Shown here piece after piece: positions 7,653 through 15,382 of a stretch of DNA of 64,000 bases; position 1 is the first letter of the stretch; the number at the start of each line of letters is the position of its first letter. A program made the translations under genes and the position numbers. The notes under the pieces are model-generated. The model had not been told where the DNA came from, ran no database searches, and was given only the letters and a program-made list of their open reading frames with translations. Source of the DNA: Streptomyces sp. NBC_01283 (lineage in GTDB: Bacteria; Actinomycetota; Actinomycetes; Streptomycetales; Streptomycetaceae); the NCBI RefSeq assembly GCF_041435335.1, contig NZ_CP108430.1, positions 6,051,001 through 6,115,000 of the forward strand, written 5' to 3'.

Positions 7653-8555
7653 CAATCCGGATCCCGTCCTCATCAGAGGGCGGGATCCTTCCGTTTCCGC
7701 CGGTCTGAGCGCCCGCAGCTCGGCGGCCCGCGTGCGGCTCTCCTCGTCGTCCGGGGTGTACGCGACGATCCTGCACTCCGGCATGCCGTTGATGGACAGC
7801 GAGACCGACGTCATCCGCAGCTCGCCGACCGCCTCGTGCCGGAACGTCTTCACGCGCGGCCCCGGCGGCGCCACGACGCCGCTCTCCCACAGCTCGGCGA
7901 AGTGCGCGCTGGCGGCGGACAGGCGGTGTATGAACTCCTCCCAGGCGGGCTCGCCCACATGCCGTCCGTACGAACCGCGCAGCGTGGCCACCATCACCGG
8001 CAGCTCCTCGTCGCGGAAGACCAGCGGGCAGACCGGGTCGGGTGCGATGAACAGCGTCCACAGCACGTTCGGCGCCCCGAAGGCCTCCAGCTGCGGGACG
8101 AAGAACAGGTCCCGGTAGGCGGGGTTGGTGGCGAGGATGTCGTACCGCTCGTTGTAGACCACCGCCGGGTGCGGGTCGAGCGCGTCGATGATGCCCTGGA
8201 TCTCCGGGCCGACGGCCGCGGGGGATGCGGCCCTGCGGTCCGGCTCGAACGGCACCTCGGCCAGGTGGTACAGGTGCTCGCGCTCCGCCCTGTCGAGGCG
8301 GAGCGTGCGCGCCACGGCGTCCAGGACCTGCGCCGAGGCGTTGATCGGACGGCCCTGCTCCAGCCACGTGTACCAGGTGACGCCGACTCCGGAGAGCTGG
8401 GCGACCTCCTCCCGGCGCAGGCCGGGCGTGCGGCGGCGCAGGCCCGGCGGCATACCCACGTCGGCCGGTGTCACCCTGGCCCTGCGGCCGCGCAGGAAGG
8501 CGGCGAGCTCCGGCCGGCGTCGCTGAGTCGTCCCCATCGTCGTCACATCCCCCAT
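7644..8555 (-). CDS. XRE-family regulator with MmyB-like ligand domain
   Basis: A 303-aa protein. An N-terminal helix-turn-helix (RREEVAQLSGVGVTWYTWLE, about residues 48-67) is followed by the MmyB-like domain common in actinomycete MFS regulators (HLYHLAEV, then VVYNERYDILATNPAYRDLF). The start is at ATG 8555, with GAGGA about 10 bp upstream. The gene diverges from an MFS exporter across a 94-bp gap, so it most likely controls that exporter. Oddly, its last codons run through the tRNA terminator hairpin and its TAA lies inside the acceptor stem of the tRNA-Ala gene on the other strand. The terminal 20 residues are therefore probably not conserved. Confidence 0.88.
   Translation of the reverse strand: MGDVTTMGTTQRRRPELAAFLRGRRARVTPADVGMPPGLRRRTPGLRREEVAQLSGVGVTWYTWLEQGRPINASAQVLDAVARTLRLDRAEREHLYHLAEVPFEPDRRAASPAAVGPEIQGIIDALDPHPAVVYNERYDILATNPAYRDLFFVPQLEAFGAPNVLWTLFIAPDPVCPLVFRDEELPVMVATLRGSYGRHVGEPAWEEFIHRLSAASAHFAELWESGVVAPPGPRVKTFRHEAVGELRMTSVSLSINGMPECRIVAYTPDDEESRTRAAELRALRPAETEGSRPLMRTGSGLWS
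7659..7688 (+). terminator. Terminator of the first tRNA-Ala
   Basis: GGATCCCG (7659-7666) pairs with CGGGATCC (7681-7688), extended inside by CCTC/GAGG, and is followed by TTCCGTTT. It sits 7 nt after the tRNA. It also lies inside the 3' end of the opposing XRE regulator gene. Confidence 0.75.
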
Positions 8556-8584
8556 CGTCGGTCCTCGCCCCGAGCCTTGCCAGG

Positions 8585-8627
8585 TGCTGCCAGTACCAGC
8601 ATCAGCGGGCTCTCGTTACCCGTACCA
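8585..8627. promoter_or_regulatory. Putative operator between the XRE regulator and MFS exporter
   Basis: The short divergent gap contains the inverted repeat TGCTG/CAGCA (8585-8601). It also contains two direct copies of GTACCA (8593-8598 and 8622-8627), 29 bp apart. This is a plausible binding region for the divergent XRE regulator. It is sequence pattern only. Confidence 0.35.
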
Positions 8628-8649
8628 ACTCGCCACCACGCTCGGTGTC

Positions 8650-10116
8650 ATGACAACCACCACCCCGTCCACCGCGGCGGATCCCGCCGGTTCGAGCCCC
8701 GCGACCAGTAAAGCCCCCGGCACTGACAATCGCCCCGGGCGGCTGCTCGCCGTCGTCATCGCCGCGCAGTTCATGGCGCTGCTCGACGTCTTCATCGTCA
8801 ATGTCGCCGCGCCCACCATCCGCACCGAACTGCACGCGTCGGGCGCCGGGTTGCAGCTGGTGATCGCCGGTTACACCATCACGTACGCCGTGCTCCTGAT
8901 CACCGGTGCGCGGCTCGGCGACCGCCTCGGGCACCGCCGCGTCTACCTCATGGGCCTCGCGGTGTTCACCGTCGCCTCGCTCGCCTGTGGACTCAGCCAG
9001 GGCACGGGCGAGTTGATCGCCTTCCGGCTGCTGCAGGGCGCGGGTTCGGCGCTGCTCATCCCGCAGGTGCTCAGCCTGATCCAGCGGAACTTCACCGGCG
9101 AGGCGCGCACGAAGGCGCTCGGCGCGTACGCGGCCGTCCTCGCCGTCGGTGCCGCCGCGGGGCAGGTGCTCGGCGGGGTCCTGGTCAGCGCCGACCTGTT
9201 CGGCACGGGATGGCGTCCGGTGTTCCTGGTGAACGTGCCGGTGGGCGTGGTCCTGCTGATCATGGCGCGGCGCGTGCTGCCGCGTGACGCCGGGGAGCCG
9301 GGACAGGGGCGGGGGCTCGATCTGCCGGGGCTCGTCCTGCTCGGTGCCGCTGTGTCGCTGCTCACCGTGCCGCTGGTGCTCGGCCAGCAGGAGGACTGGC
9401 CGCTGTGGTCCTGGCTCTCGCTGGCTTCCGCCGCGGTGTTCTTCGCCGTCTTCTGCGCGTACGAGTCCCGGCTCGCCCGGGGCGGCGGTGCGCCGCTGAT
9501 CGCGCCGAGGGTCCTGCGCCTCCCCGGCATGGGTCTGGCGGTGTTCCGGATCGCCGCGGTGATGGGGGGCAACGCGGGCTTCCTGTTCGTGCTCACGCTG
9601 CACATCCAGGGCGGACTCGGCTACAGCGCGCTGCGGGCCGGTCTGACGTTCGCGCCGACCGCGGTGGTCTTCGGTGTCGTCGGCTTGACGTGGCGCCGCT
9701 GGCCCGCGGCGCTCCAACGGGCGCTGATCCCCGGTGGGTTCGCGCTCACCGCGGCCGCGTCGGTCGGCGTGGGCCTGCTGCTCCGGGACGGCGGGGAAGG
9801 CGGACCGTGGCTGTATGTGGCCTTCGTGGCCATCGGCGCGGGTCTCTCCCTGGGGTTCAGCCCGACCCTCACCCGGGCGCTCTCCACGGTGCGTCCCGAG
9901 GACGCCGCGGACGCCAGCGGCCTCCTGTCGACGGTCGCTCAGCTCGGCCAGCTGATCGGCGTCGCCTGTTATGGCGCACTTTTTCTCAACCGGCTTGAGT
10001 CACAAGGGGCTCCGGGGGCGTATTCATCCGCGGACGCCCTTCTGGTGTGCACATACGCCCTGGCCGGGGCGGCCGCGCTGGGTGCCGTGTCCGGACTGGT
10101 ACGACTGCGTCGCTGA
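8650..10116 (+). CDS. MFS drug exporter, DHA2-like (14 TM)
   Basis: A 488-aa integral membrane protein of the major facilitator superfamily. Motifs include ALLDVFIVNVAAPTI in helix 1, GARLGDRLGHRR in loop 2-3 (motif A) and LLQGAGSALLIPQVLSLI. The segment GAYAAVLAVGAAAGQVLGG corresponds to motif C of proton-drug antiporters. Length and hydrophobic pattern fit the 14-helix EmrB/QacA group. The start was set at ATG 8650 (MTTTTPS), because the codons upstream read through the intergenic region. Likely regulated by the divergent XRE gene. Confidence 0.9.
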   Translation: MTTTTPSTAADPAGSSPATSKAPGTDNRPGRLLAVVIAAQFMALLDVFIVNVAAPTIRTELHASGAGLQLVIAGYTITYAVLLITGARLGDRLGHRRVYLMGLAVFTVASLACGLSQGTGELIAFRLLQGAGSALLIPQVLSLIQRNFTGEARTKALGAYAAVLAVGAAAGQVLGGVLVSADLFGTGWRPVFLVNVPVGVVLLIMARRVLPRDAGEPGQGRGLDLPGLVLLGAAVSLLTVPLVLGQQEDWPLWSWLSLASAAVFFAVFCAYESRLARGGGAPLIAPRVLRLPGMGLAVFRIAAVMGGNAGFLFVLTLHIQGGLGYSALRAGLTFAPTAVVFGVVGLTWRRWPAALQRALIPGGFALTAAASVGVGLLLRDGGEGGPWLYVAFVAIGAGLSLGFSPTLTRALSTVRPEDAADASGLLSTVAQLGQLIGVACYGALFLNRLESQGAPGAYSSADALLVCTYALAGAAALGAVSGLVRLRR

Positions 10117-10202
10117 CCGGGTCGCTCAGGCCGTGGCAGAATCGGACAGCCGGAAGGGGACCGCACCAGACCACCGAATGTGACCCGACGGGAGGGAGAG
10201 CG

Positions 10203-10394
10203 ATGCCTGCGAGCATCCTCGATGGGGCCGACGGCCCCATCGCCGTGGCCGCGCCGCGACGCGCTGCCTCTCCCTTCGCGGCGATCGCCCACCTCACCTG
10301 TCCGTCCTGCGGTTCGTCCCATGTCGCCCAAGTGCTCGGCGACAACGGCGGTGTCTCGTACGTGTGCACGGCCTGCGGCCGCAGCTGGAGCTGA
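10203..10394 (+). CDS. Small zinc-ribbon protein (63 aa)
   Basis: Starts at ATG 10203 after GGGAGGGAGAG. It has two Cys pairs, CPSCG and CTACG, 29 residues apart, forming a probable zinc ribbon. The N-terminus is Ala-rich. Only 3 bp separate it from the next small Cys-rich gene, so they form a pair. Function unknown. Confidence 0.75.
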   Translation: MPASILDGADGPIAVAAPRRAASPFAAIAHLTCPSCGSSHVAQVLGDNGGVSYVCTACGRSWS

Positions 10395-10397
10395 TCG

Positions 10398-10631
10398 ATG
10401 GGTGCACACAGGCGGAAGTGCGACTGGTGCGGCAGTGGCACGCCGATCGTCCGCGACATGGAACCGGTCAACCCGGACTATCAGTACTGGTGCGAGGAGT
10501 GTGCGCGGGCGCTGATCATAAAGGGCGACCCCATCGAGACGTACCGCGAACTCGAAGGGGAGCCGATCTATGGCCGGCTGCTCGACGAACACTGCACGCT
10601 CAAGCGCTTCTATTCCTTCGCCACGGCTTGA
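10398..10631 (+). CDS. Small CxxC zinc-binding protein (77 aa)
   Basis: A 77-aa protein with CDWCG near the N-terminus and CEECARAL about 22 residues later, another likely four-Cys zinc site. Both Cys pairs and the Tyr-rich stretch (NPDYQYWCEEC) suggest a folded small domain rather than a chance reading frame. Its 3' end overlaps the convergent GT87 gene by 32 bp. Function unknown. Confidence 0.75.
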   Translation: MGAHRRKCDWCGSGTPIVRDMEPVNPDYQYWCEECARALIIKGDPIETYRELEGEPIYGRLLDEHCTLKRFYSFATA

Positions 10632-11835
10632 TCCACTGTCCTGCTCCTTGCGCCAGGAACGCGAAAGCGGTTCCTACGTAGAGGGCGGACAGCGTCATCT
10701 CGCCATAATTCTGGCCGAGTTCCAGCCGTCCCACGCCGTGGGGAACCCACCACAGGGCGTACGAACAGAAGACGAGGACCACGGCGCCGGTGGCCGCCCA
10801 CCGGTCCCGGCCGCCCCGGCGCACCGCCTCCGCCCATACGAGCAGGGCCATCGGCACGCACCACACCCAGTGGTGCGACCACGACACCGGGCTGACCAGG
10901 AGCGCCGTCGCCGCGCAGCTCACCGCGGCCCGTGCGCGCTCCCCGCGCAGTGCCGCGCGCACCGCGACCGCGAGGCCGAGCACGCCGGCCGCCGCCGCGC
11001 CCACCGCCCACCAGACGCCGGGCTCCGCGGTGTGCAGGAGCCGGGCGAGCACTCCGCGCAGTGACTGGTTCGCGGTGTCCTCGGGGAGCCCGACCCGGCC
11101 CGCCTCGAAGACCATCCGGGTCCAGAAGCGCCGGGAGTCGTAGGGCAGGACGGCCGCCGCGAGCAGCGTCGCACCGGCGAACGAGACAGCCGCCACGCAC
11201 GCGTGGCGCACCGGTTCCTGCCATCGCCCGCGCCGGACTGCCTCGGCGGCACCGGTGAGCAGCAGGAACACCGCGAAGAGCGCGGGAGTGAGCTTGATCG
11301 CCGCCGCGATGCCGATGCCCAGGCCCGCCCAGCGACGGCCGGGGCGCCGGGACAGATCCCACAGGACCAGGACGGCGAGCAGCAGATTGATCTGGCCGTA
11401 CCGCAGGGTCGTCCAGACCGGCTCCGCCCAGACCGCGAGCGCGGACACCCACAGGGCGGTCTCCACGCGCGCGTGCCCCGTGTTCGGCACCGGCCCGACG
11501 AGTCGGAGGGAGAGGTGCGCGAAGGCCACCAGGAGGAGCAGGTTGCTCAGCGTCGCCAGCGTGCGCATGTCCGCGGTGTCCAGGAGCGTCAGCGGCGTGA
11601 ACAGGAGAGCGGCGAACGGCGGGTAGGTGGTGGGCAGATGGGCCTCGGTGGTGCGCAGCGCGTAGAGGTCGCCGCCCGCGCGCACGGTCTCGCCCTCGGC
11701 GCGGTAGACCATCAAGTCGATCATCGAGACGTCCGCGGCACGCTGTGCGAGCCAGAAGGCCGTGAAGGAGAGCAGGCACGCCCCGGCGGCGAGGGGCACG
11801 CGGCGACGGGCGCCGACAAGCGCGATCACGGTCAC
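10600..11835 (-). CDS. GT87-family polyprenol-phosphate-mannose-dependent glycosyltransferase
   Basis: A 411-aa polytopic membrane protein of the GT87 (DUF2029) family. Visible hallmarks are the early extracytoplasmic DLMVYRAEGETVRAGGDLYA, then TTYPPFAALLF, GQINLLLAVLVLWDL and KLTPALFAVFLLL. GT87 enzymes use polyprenyl-phosphate mannose on the outer face, for example in lipoglycan synthesis in mycobacteria. The acceptor here is unknown. GTG start at 11835. The 3' end overlaps the convergent small zinc-protein gene. It sits between the two tRNA-Ala copies. Confidence 0.85.
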   Translation of the reverse strand: MTVIALVGARRRVPLAAGACLLSFTAFWLAQRAADVSMIDLMVYRAEGETVRAGGDLYALRTTEAHLPTTYPPFAALLFTPLTLLDTADMRTLATLSNLLLLVAFAHLSLRLVGPVPNTGHARVETALWVSALAVWAEPVWTTLRYGQINLLLAVLVLWDLSRRPGRRWAGLGIGIAAAIKLTPALFAVFLLLTGAAEAVRRGRWQEPVRHACVAAVSFAGATLLAAAVLPYDSRRFWTRMVFEAGRVGLPEDTANQSLRGVLARLLHTAEPGVWWAVGAAAAGVLGLAVAVRAALRGERARAAVSCAATALLVSPVSWSHHWVWCVPMALLVWAEAVRRGGRDRWAATGAVVLVFCSYALWWVPHGVGRLELGQNYGEMTLSALYVGTAFAFLAQGAGQWIKPWRRNRSA

Positions 11836-11879
11836 GAAGGCTGACAGTACCGCCCGTATCCGTACAGACCGGAAACGAT

Positions 11880-11910
11880 TTGGTGGAGCACGGGGAGGAC
11901 CGTGTAATGT
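11880..11910 (+). promoter_or_regulatory. Putative promoter of the second tRNA-Ala
   Basis: TTGGTG (11880-11885) and TAATGT (11905-11910) with a 19-bp spacer lie about 36 bp before the tRNA. The spacing is slightly long, but the -10 is good for this genome. Confidence 0.45.
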
Positions 11911-11946
11911 TTACGAAGTCGCCGGGGGAACCGGGCGGACAAGCAA

Positions 11947-12019
11947 GGGGCTATAGCTCAGTTGGTAGAGCGCCTGCATGGCATGCAGGAGGTCAGGAGT
12001 TCAATTCTCCTTAGCTCCA
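11947..12019 (+). tRNA. tRNA-Ala (anticodon GGC), second copy
   Basis: Identical over all 73 nt, and for two more 3' bases, to the copy at 7580-7652. It has the same cloverleaf and anticodon GGC. It has its own promoter-like sequence upstream and its own strong terminator 11 nt downstream, so it is an independent transcription unit. Confidence 0.97.
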
Positions 12020-12030
12020 CAGCAGATGAG

Positions 12031-12063
12031 AGCGGGCCACCCGGATCGGGTGGCCCGCTTTCG
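12031..12063 (+). terminator. Terminator of the second tRNA-Ala
   Basis: A perfect 12-bp stem (AGCGGGCCACCC 12031-12042, GGGTGGCCCGCT 12048-12059) with loop GGATC is followed by TTTCGTG. It is among the clearest intrinsic terminators in the window. Confidence 0.85.
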
Positions 12064-12095
12064 TGTGTCCCCTCAGACGGCTGTTTCCGGGCGGC

Positions 12096-13685
12096 TCACT
12101 GCCGTCCGCTGCCGAGCGCCCTGCGGCCGCGGCCCGGCGGCAGCGCGAGCGGCAGTGCCGTGCGCGGTGAGGGCACGGACGGGTCCTCCTCGACGCGCAG
12201 GGCGAGCGCGGGGCAGCGGCGTACGGCACGTGCGGCACGCGCTTCGGAGTAGCGCGGTACGGACGCTTCCGCCACACCGGGGAAGCCGTCGGGGCCCAGC
12301 TGGATCAGCTCGGGGATGATGTCCGCGCACAGCCCGTGGCCCTGGCAGAGCGTCCAGTCGACGGCGAGCCTGCGGCCACTGGGGGCCTCCGCCTGCGGCA
12401 GCTCCTCCTGGAGGGGCAGCACGCCCTCCACGGGACGGCCGCAGCCGCCGCCGAGGACGTGCGCGGCGAGGTCGTCCGTGAACGCCGAGATGGTGGACTC
12501 GATGAACGCCGCCGTGCCGTCCGGGTGCTTGCAGGCGCCGCGTCGCTTCACGGCCCGTGTCACCTCGCGCAGCGCCTCCAGGGCGGTGGGTCCGCCGCCG
12601 TCCAGGACGTCCGCGAGGCCGCGGGCCGCCGCGGGGAGGCCCAGATAGCAGGGGCCGCACTGACCGGCGCTCTCGGAGGCCAGCCAGTTCGCCACGTGCA
12701 GCGCCTCACCGAGCGGGCAGGTGCCGGGGCCGATCGGCAGGATCGCGCCCGCGCCCAGCGCGCCGCCGCAGGCCTCCAGGGAGGCGCGTGAGACGACCGC
12801 GTCATGAGCGGTGACCGCGTCGAGCCACTTGCCGTGATAGCCGCCCGTCAGGACGCCCTGGGGGAGCGGCGGGGCGCCGGCCAGCTGCAGGACGTACCGC
12901 AGGGGCACTCCCGTGGGGACCTCGACCACCATGGGCCTGGCGACGGCTCCGGAGACGGTGAGCAGCACCGTGCCCGGCTCCTCCCGCAGACCGGTGCGGC
13001 AGTAGCGGTCGGGGCCGATCCGGGCGGCGACCGCGAGCTGGGCGAAGGTCTCCGCGTTGGACAGCAGGGTGGGCGCGCCGCCCACCCCGGACTCGGAGGT
13101 GCGCACCTTGCGCCCCGGCGGCATGGGCGGGCCGCCGTCCGCCGAGCGCACCAGGGCCGACGATTCGCCGGTCACCATGCGCACCGGATTGCGCTGCACG
13201 CGCGCGCGGATGCTCGATCCGCGACGGTTGGTCAGGCCGCGCTCGGCGAGCGCCGCGAGCATCGAGGACTCCGTGGAGTCCCGGGTCACGCCCACGACGA
13301 GCGTGCGGGCGCCCAGAGCCTCGGCGGCAAGGAGTGCGCCGTCGAGGATGAGGTGCGGGGCCCGGTTGATCAGGACGGTGTCCTTGCGGCAGGCGGGTTC
13401 GTCCTCGCTGCCGTTGACGACGACCACAGGGCGCACCCCGCGGCGTATCGCCGCGTCGGCGACCGAGCGCAGTTTCTTGGCGAAGGGGAAGCCCGCGCCG
13501 CCCCGGCCGCGCAGCGAGATCGCCTCGGAGAGGGTGGCGAGGGACTCGCCCGCCATGGGTTCGAGCGGGCCGTGCACCTTCAGGTGCATCGCCAGATCGA
13601 GGCGCTCGACCAGGTCGAAGCCCGAGGTCAGGAGCGGAAGCCCGACGACACGGACTTCGGGGACGTCGGGCAGCGACGCATTCAC
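12096..13685 (-). CDS. NuoF-like flavoprotein fused to a ferredoxin domain
   Basis: A 529-aa protein. The N-terminal 400 residues follow the NADH-dehydrogenase NuoF plan. GRGGAGFPFAKK is the nucleotide-binding loop and VVNGSEDEPACRKD is the flavin region. Then come an SLBB-like stretch and an iron-sulfur region. In that region the usual ESCGxCxPC reads ESAGQCGPC, so the first Cys is Ala; the last ligand is likely in GACKHPDG. The C-terminal 80 residues are a single-cluster ferredoxin (CQGHGLC, then CP). It probably passes electrons between a pyridine nucleotide and the membrane cytochrome encoded upstream in the same operon (4-bp overlap). Substrate and direction are unknown. Confidence 0.8.
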   Translation of the reverse strand: MNASLPDVPEVRVVGLPLLTSGFDLVERLDLAMHLKVHGPLEPMAGESLATLSEAISLRGRGGAGFPFAKKLRSVADAAIRRGVRPVVVVNGSEDEPACRKDTVLINRAPHLILDGALLAAEALGARTLVVGVTRDSTESSMLAALAERGLTNRRGSSIRARVQRNPVRMVTGESSALVRSADGGPPMPPGRKVRTSESGVGGAPTLLSNAETFAQLAVAARIGPDRYCRTGLREEPGTVLLTVSGAVARPMVVEVPTGVPLRYVLQLAGAPPLPQGVLTGGYHGKWLDAVTAHDAVVSRASLEACGGALGAGAILPIGPGTCPLGEALHVANWLASESAGQCGPCYLGLPAAARGLADVLDGGGPTALEALREVTRAVKRRGACKHPDGTAAFIESTISAFTDDLAAHVLGGGCGRPVEGVLPLQEELPQAEAPSGRRLAVDWTLCQGHGLCADIIPELIQLGPDGFPGVAEASVPRYSEARAARAVRRCPALALRVEEDPSVPSPRTALPLALPPGRGRRALGSGRQ

Positions 13686-14956
13686 TTGGGTCCTCCGGTG
13701 GCGGCGTTCCAGGGCTCGCCCGAACTCGGCGCCTGGAAGGTGTGGGGCAGCGGCTCAGTGGCGGGGCCGCTGTCGTACGGGGCTTGGTACGGGGCCTCGT
13801 ACGGGGGATGGGTGGCCGCGCCGTACGGCGGGTCGTACGCGGTGTCGTGGGAGCGGTAGGCGGTGTCCTCGGGGCCGTACGCCTGGGAGTGGGTGTCGTA
13901 CGAGGTGTCCCTGTCGTACGAGGTGTCGTACGGGATGTGAGGGGCCTCGGCCGGGGGCGGCGGCGACGGGGCCGGCCAGCGGGGCGGCGGGGGGTCGGTG
14001 CTGGACACGACCTCCGTGGGCTGGTTGGTGGAGGCGAGGACGCGGTAGGCCGCCGCGATGCCGACCACCGGGGTGGTGGGGTCGGACTCGGATTCGGGGG
14101 CACGGCCGGGAGCGGCGGCCGTGCCGGGGAGAGGCGATTCCGCGGTGTCCCGGCGGACGGCATCCCTGCCGCCCAGCCTGCGCTCCGGTTCGAGGACGGC
14201 CAGGATCCGGGCGGCCACCTTCCGCTTGATCGGGAGCGGGGAGGCGCGCAGCGCGACCGCACCCGCGACGGCGACCAGGCAGAGGCTGTAGAGGACGATC
14301 ACCCATGTCGCGGGGGCGCGTCCCGCGTACAGGCCGTGGATCAGCGCCGAACACCAGGCGGGGTAGGCGAGCATGTGCAGCGCCCGCCAGCGCGAGGCGA
14401 CCTGGGCGGGGGAGGCGAAGGCGCTGCGCAGGGCCCCGGTGACGCCTGTGACCACCATGAGGACCCCGGCGAGCGCCCCGAGGCCGATCAGCCCGTCGCT
14501 GCCCGAGAAGCCGAGCCCGAAGGGGATGAGGGCGCCGACCGGCGACACGTGGTCGAGCGTCAGCTTGACGGTGACGTGGAGCAGCAGGAAACCGATGGAG
14601 GCGACGGCGGTGGCCCGATGCACGGCCTGGGCGAGCAGTCGCTGACGGGAGTGCAGGAAGAGCCGGTCGGTGGCGACCAGGCCCCAGACGACGGCGGCGG
14701 TCAGGGAGACCAGGGACAGGACGCCGGTGGTGAAGTCGAGCGCGGCGCGGAAGGCGTCGCTCCCGAGGATCACGAGCAGGGGTATGAGCAGCAGTGCGGC
14801 GGTCGTCAGAACTCCGCGCGTGGTTCTGCTCGGTTCGGGGAAGGCTGCGAACGAACGGCTCTTGCGGACGGTGCGGTTGCGGGTGGTGCGGGTGGTGCGG
14901 GTGGTGCGGGTCGCGCGGCTCGCGCCGCTCTTGCGATGAGGATTCAGAGGGTTCAT
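13682..14956 (-). CDS. Ferric-reductase/NOX-like b-type cytochrome membrane protein
   Basis: A 424-aa protein with about six transmembrane helices (roughly 48-240). His113 and His127 (H-x13-H) lie in one helix and His194 and His207 (H-x12-H) in another. This is the spacing of the two-heme core of NADPH oxidases and ferric reductases. No flavin or NAD(P)H domain follows. Instead there is a Tyr/Pro/Asp-rich tail of about 150 residues. The partner NuoF-ferredoxin gene overlaps its stop by 4 bp and probably supplies electrons. The N-terminus has a TRT repeat (TRTTRTTRTTR) from a 9-bp DNA repeat. ATG 14956 is chosen for the GGAG 6 bp upstream. Confidence 0.82.
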   Translation of the reverse strand: MNPLNPHRKSGASRATRTTRTTRTTRNRTVRKSRSFAAFPEPSRTTRGVLTTAALLLIPLLVILGSDAFRAALDFTTGVLSLVSLTAAVVWGLVATDRLFLHSRQRLLAQAVHRATAVASIGFLLLHVTVKLTLDHVSPVGALIPFGLGFSGSDGLIGLGALAGVLMVVTGVTGALRSAFASPAQVASRWRALHMLAYPAWCSALIHGLYAGRAPATWVIVLYSLCLVAVAGAVALRASPLPIKRKVAARILAVLEPERRLGGRDAVRRDTAESPLPGTAAAPGRAPESESDPTTPVVGIAAAYRVLASTNQPTEVVSSTDPPPPRWPAPSPPPPAEAPHIPYDTSYDRDTSYDTHSQAYGPEDTAYRSHDTAYDPPYGAATHPPYEAPYQAPYDSGPATEPLPHTFQAPSSGEPWNAATGGPK

Positions 14957-14998
14957 GGGGGCGACTCCGAAATGGCTCGATCGCCGCATGCTAAGTGT

Positions 14999-15020
14999 CC
15001 TCATACCAGTGAGTACGAGG
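14999..15020. promoter_or_regulatory. Inverted repeat upstream of the cytochrome/ferredoxin operon
   Basis: CCTCATAC and GTACGAGG (one mismatch in 8 bp) flank CAGTGA, about 43 bp upstream of the ATG at 14956 and inside an AT-richer stretch. The size and symmetry fit a dimeric repressor operator controlling the redox operon. No regulator is adjacent. Confidence 0.4.
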
Positions 15021-15216
15021 TTTGAGTTATTGCGTTGTTATCTAAACGCGATGCGATCTTGGTGTTGCCCCGATAGCGGTCGGTACGCGGAGTAACCCTT
15101 GGCCAAAGGTGGGGTGCGGGCCCGGGTGGCGGCCCTCCCGCGGATCGTGGGGCGGCGCGGGACGGTGCGGCGGAACCTCGTCGCGGGCCGCGCGGGCGCT
15201 GCGGTACCCTGACGCC

Positions 15217-15255
15217 ATGCGTGCCGTACGCCTTCTGCTTAGCGGGCCGCGCTGA
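15217..15255 (+). CDS. leuS leader peptide (12 aa, three consecutive Leu codons)
   Basis: ATG at 15217 opens a 12-codon frame reading [12 protein letters not shown] then TGA. It contains three Leu codons in a row (CTT CTG CTT); CTT is rare in high-GC streptomycetes. TACCCT at 15205-15210 is a good -10 box placed so that transcription could begin at or near the ATG, giving a leaderless peptide. A hairpin and a rho-independent terminator follow before leuS. The layout is that of a transcription attenuator sensing charged leucyl-tRNA. Function is inferred from the layout; no experiment is known to me for this gene. Confidence 0.65.
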   Translation: MRAVRLLLSGPR

Positions 15256-15261
15256 TCAGTC

Positions 15262-15324
15262 CCGACCGCCGGAAAATCGCGGTCGGCTTCGGCGCGGCGT
15301 CCCCTCCTGTGTGAGGGGCTTTTT
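15262..15324 (+). promoter_or_regulatory. Attenuator region of leuS: leader hairpin plus intrinsic terminator
   Basis: The first hairpin is CCGACCGC (15262-15269) with GCGGTCGG (15279-15286). The terminator is CCCCTC (15301-15306) with GAGGGG (15313-15318), followed by CTTTTTCATTT. The leader-peptide end GGGCCGCGC (15244-15252) can pair instead with GCGCGG (15292-15297) plus CCC (15301-15303). That would trap the 5' arm of the terminator. Ribosome position on the Leu codons could choose between these states. The terminator lies about 60 bp before the leuS start. Confidence 0.65.
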
Positions 15325-15382
15325 CATTTGGCCAGGACGGTCATTTCCGCAGGCAGAGACGATCGATGGAGCTTTGAGAATC

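Noticed and set aside
7580..12019. Integrated element (ICE/prophage) at tRNA-Ala
   Set aside because: No integrase, excisionase or replication gene between the tRNA copies, and both copies are complete genes with their own promoters and terminators.
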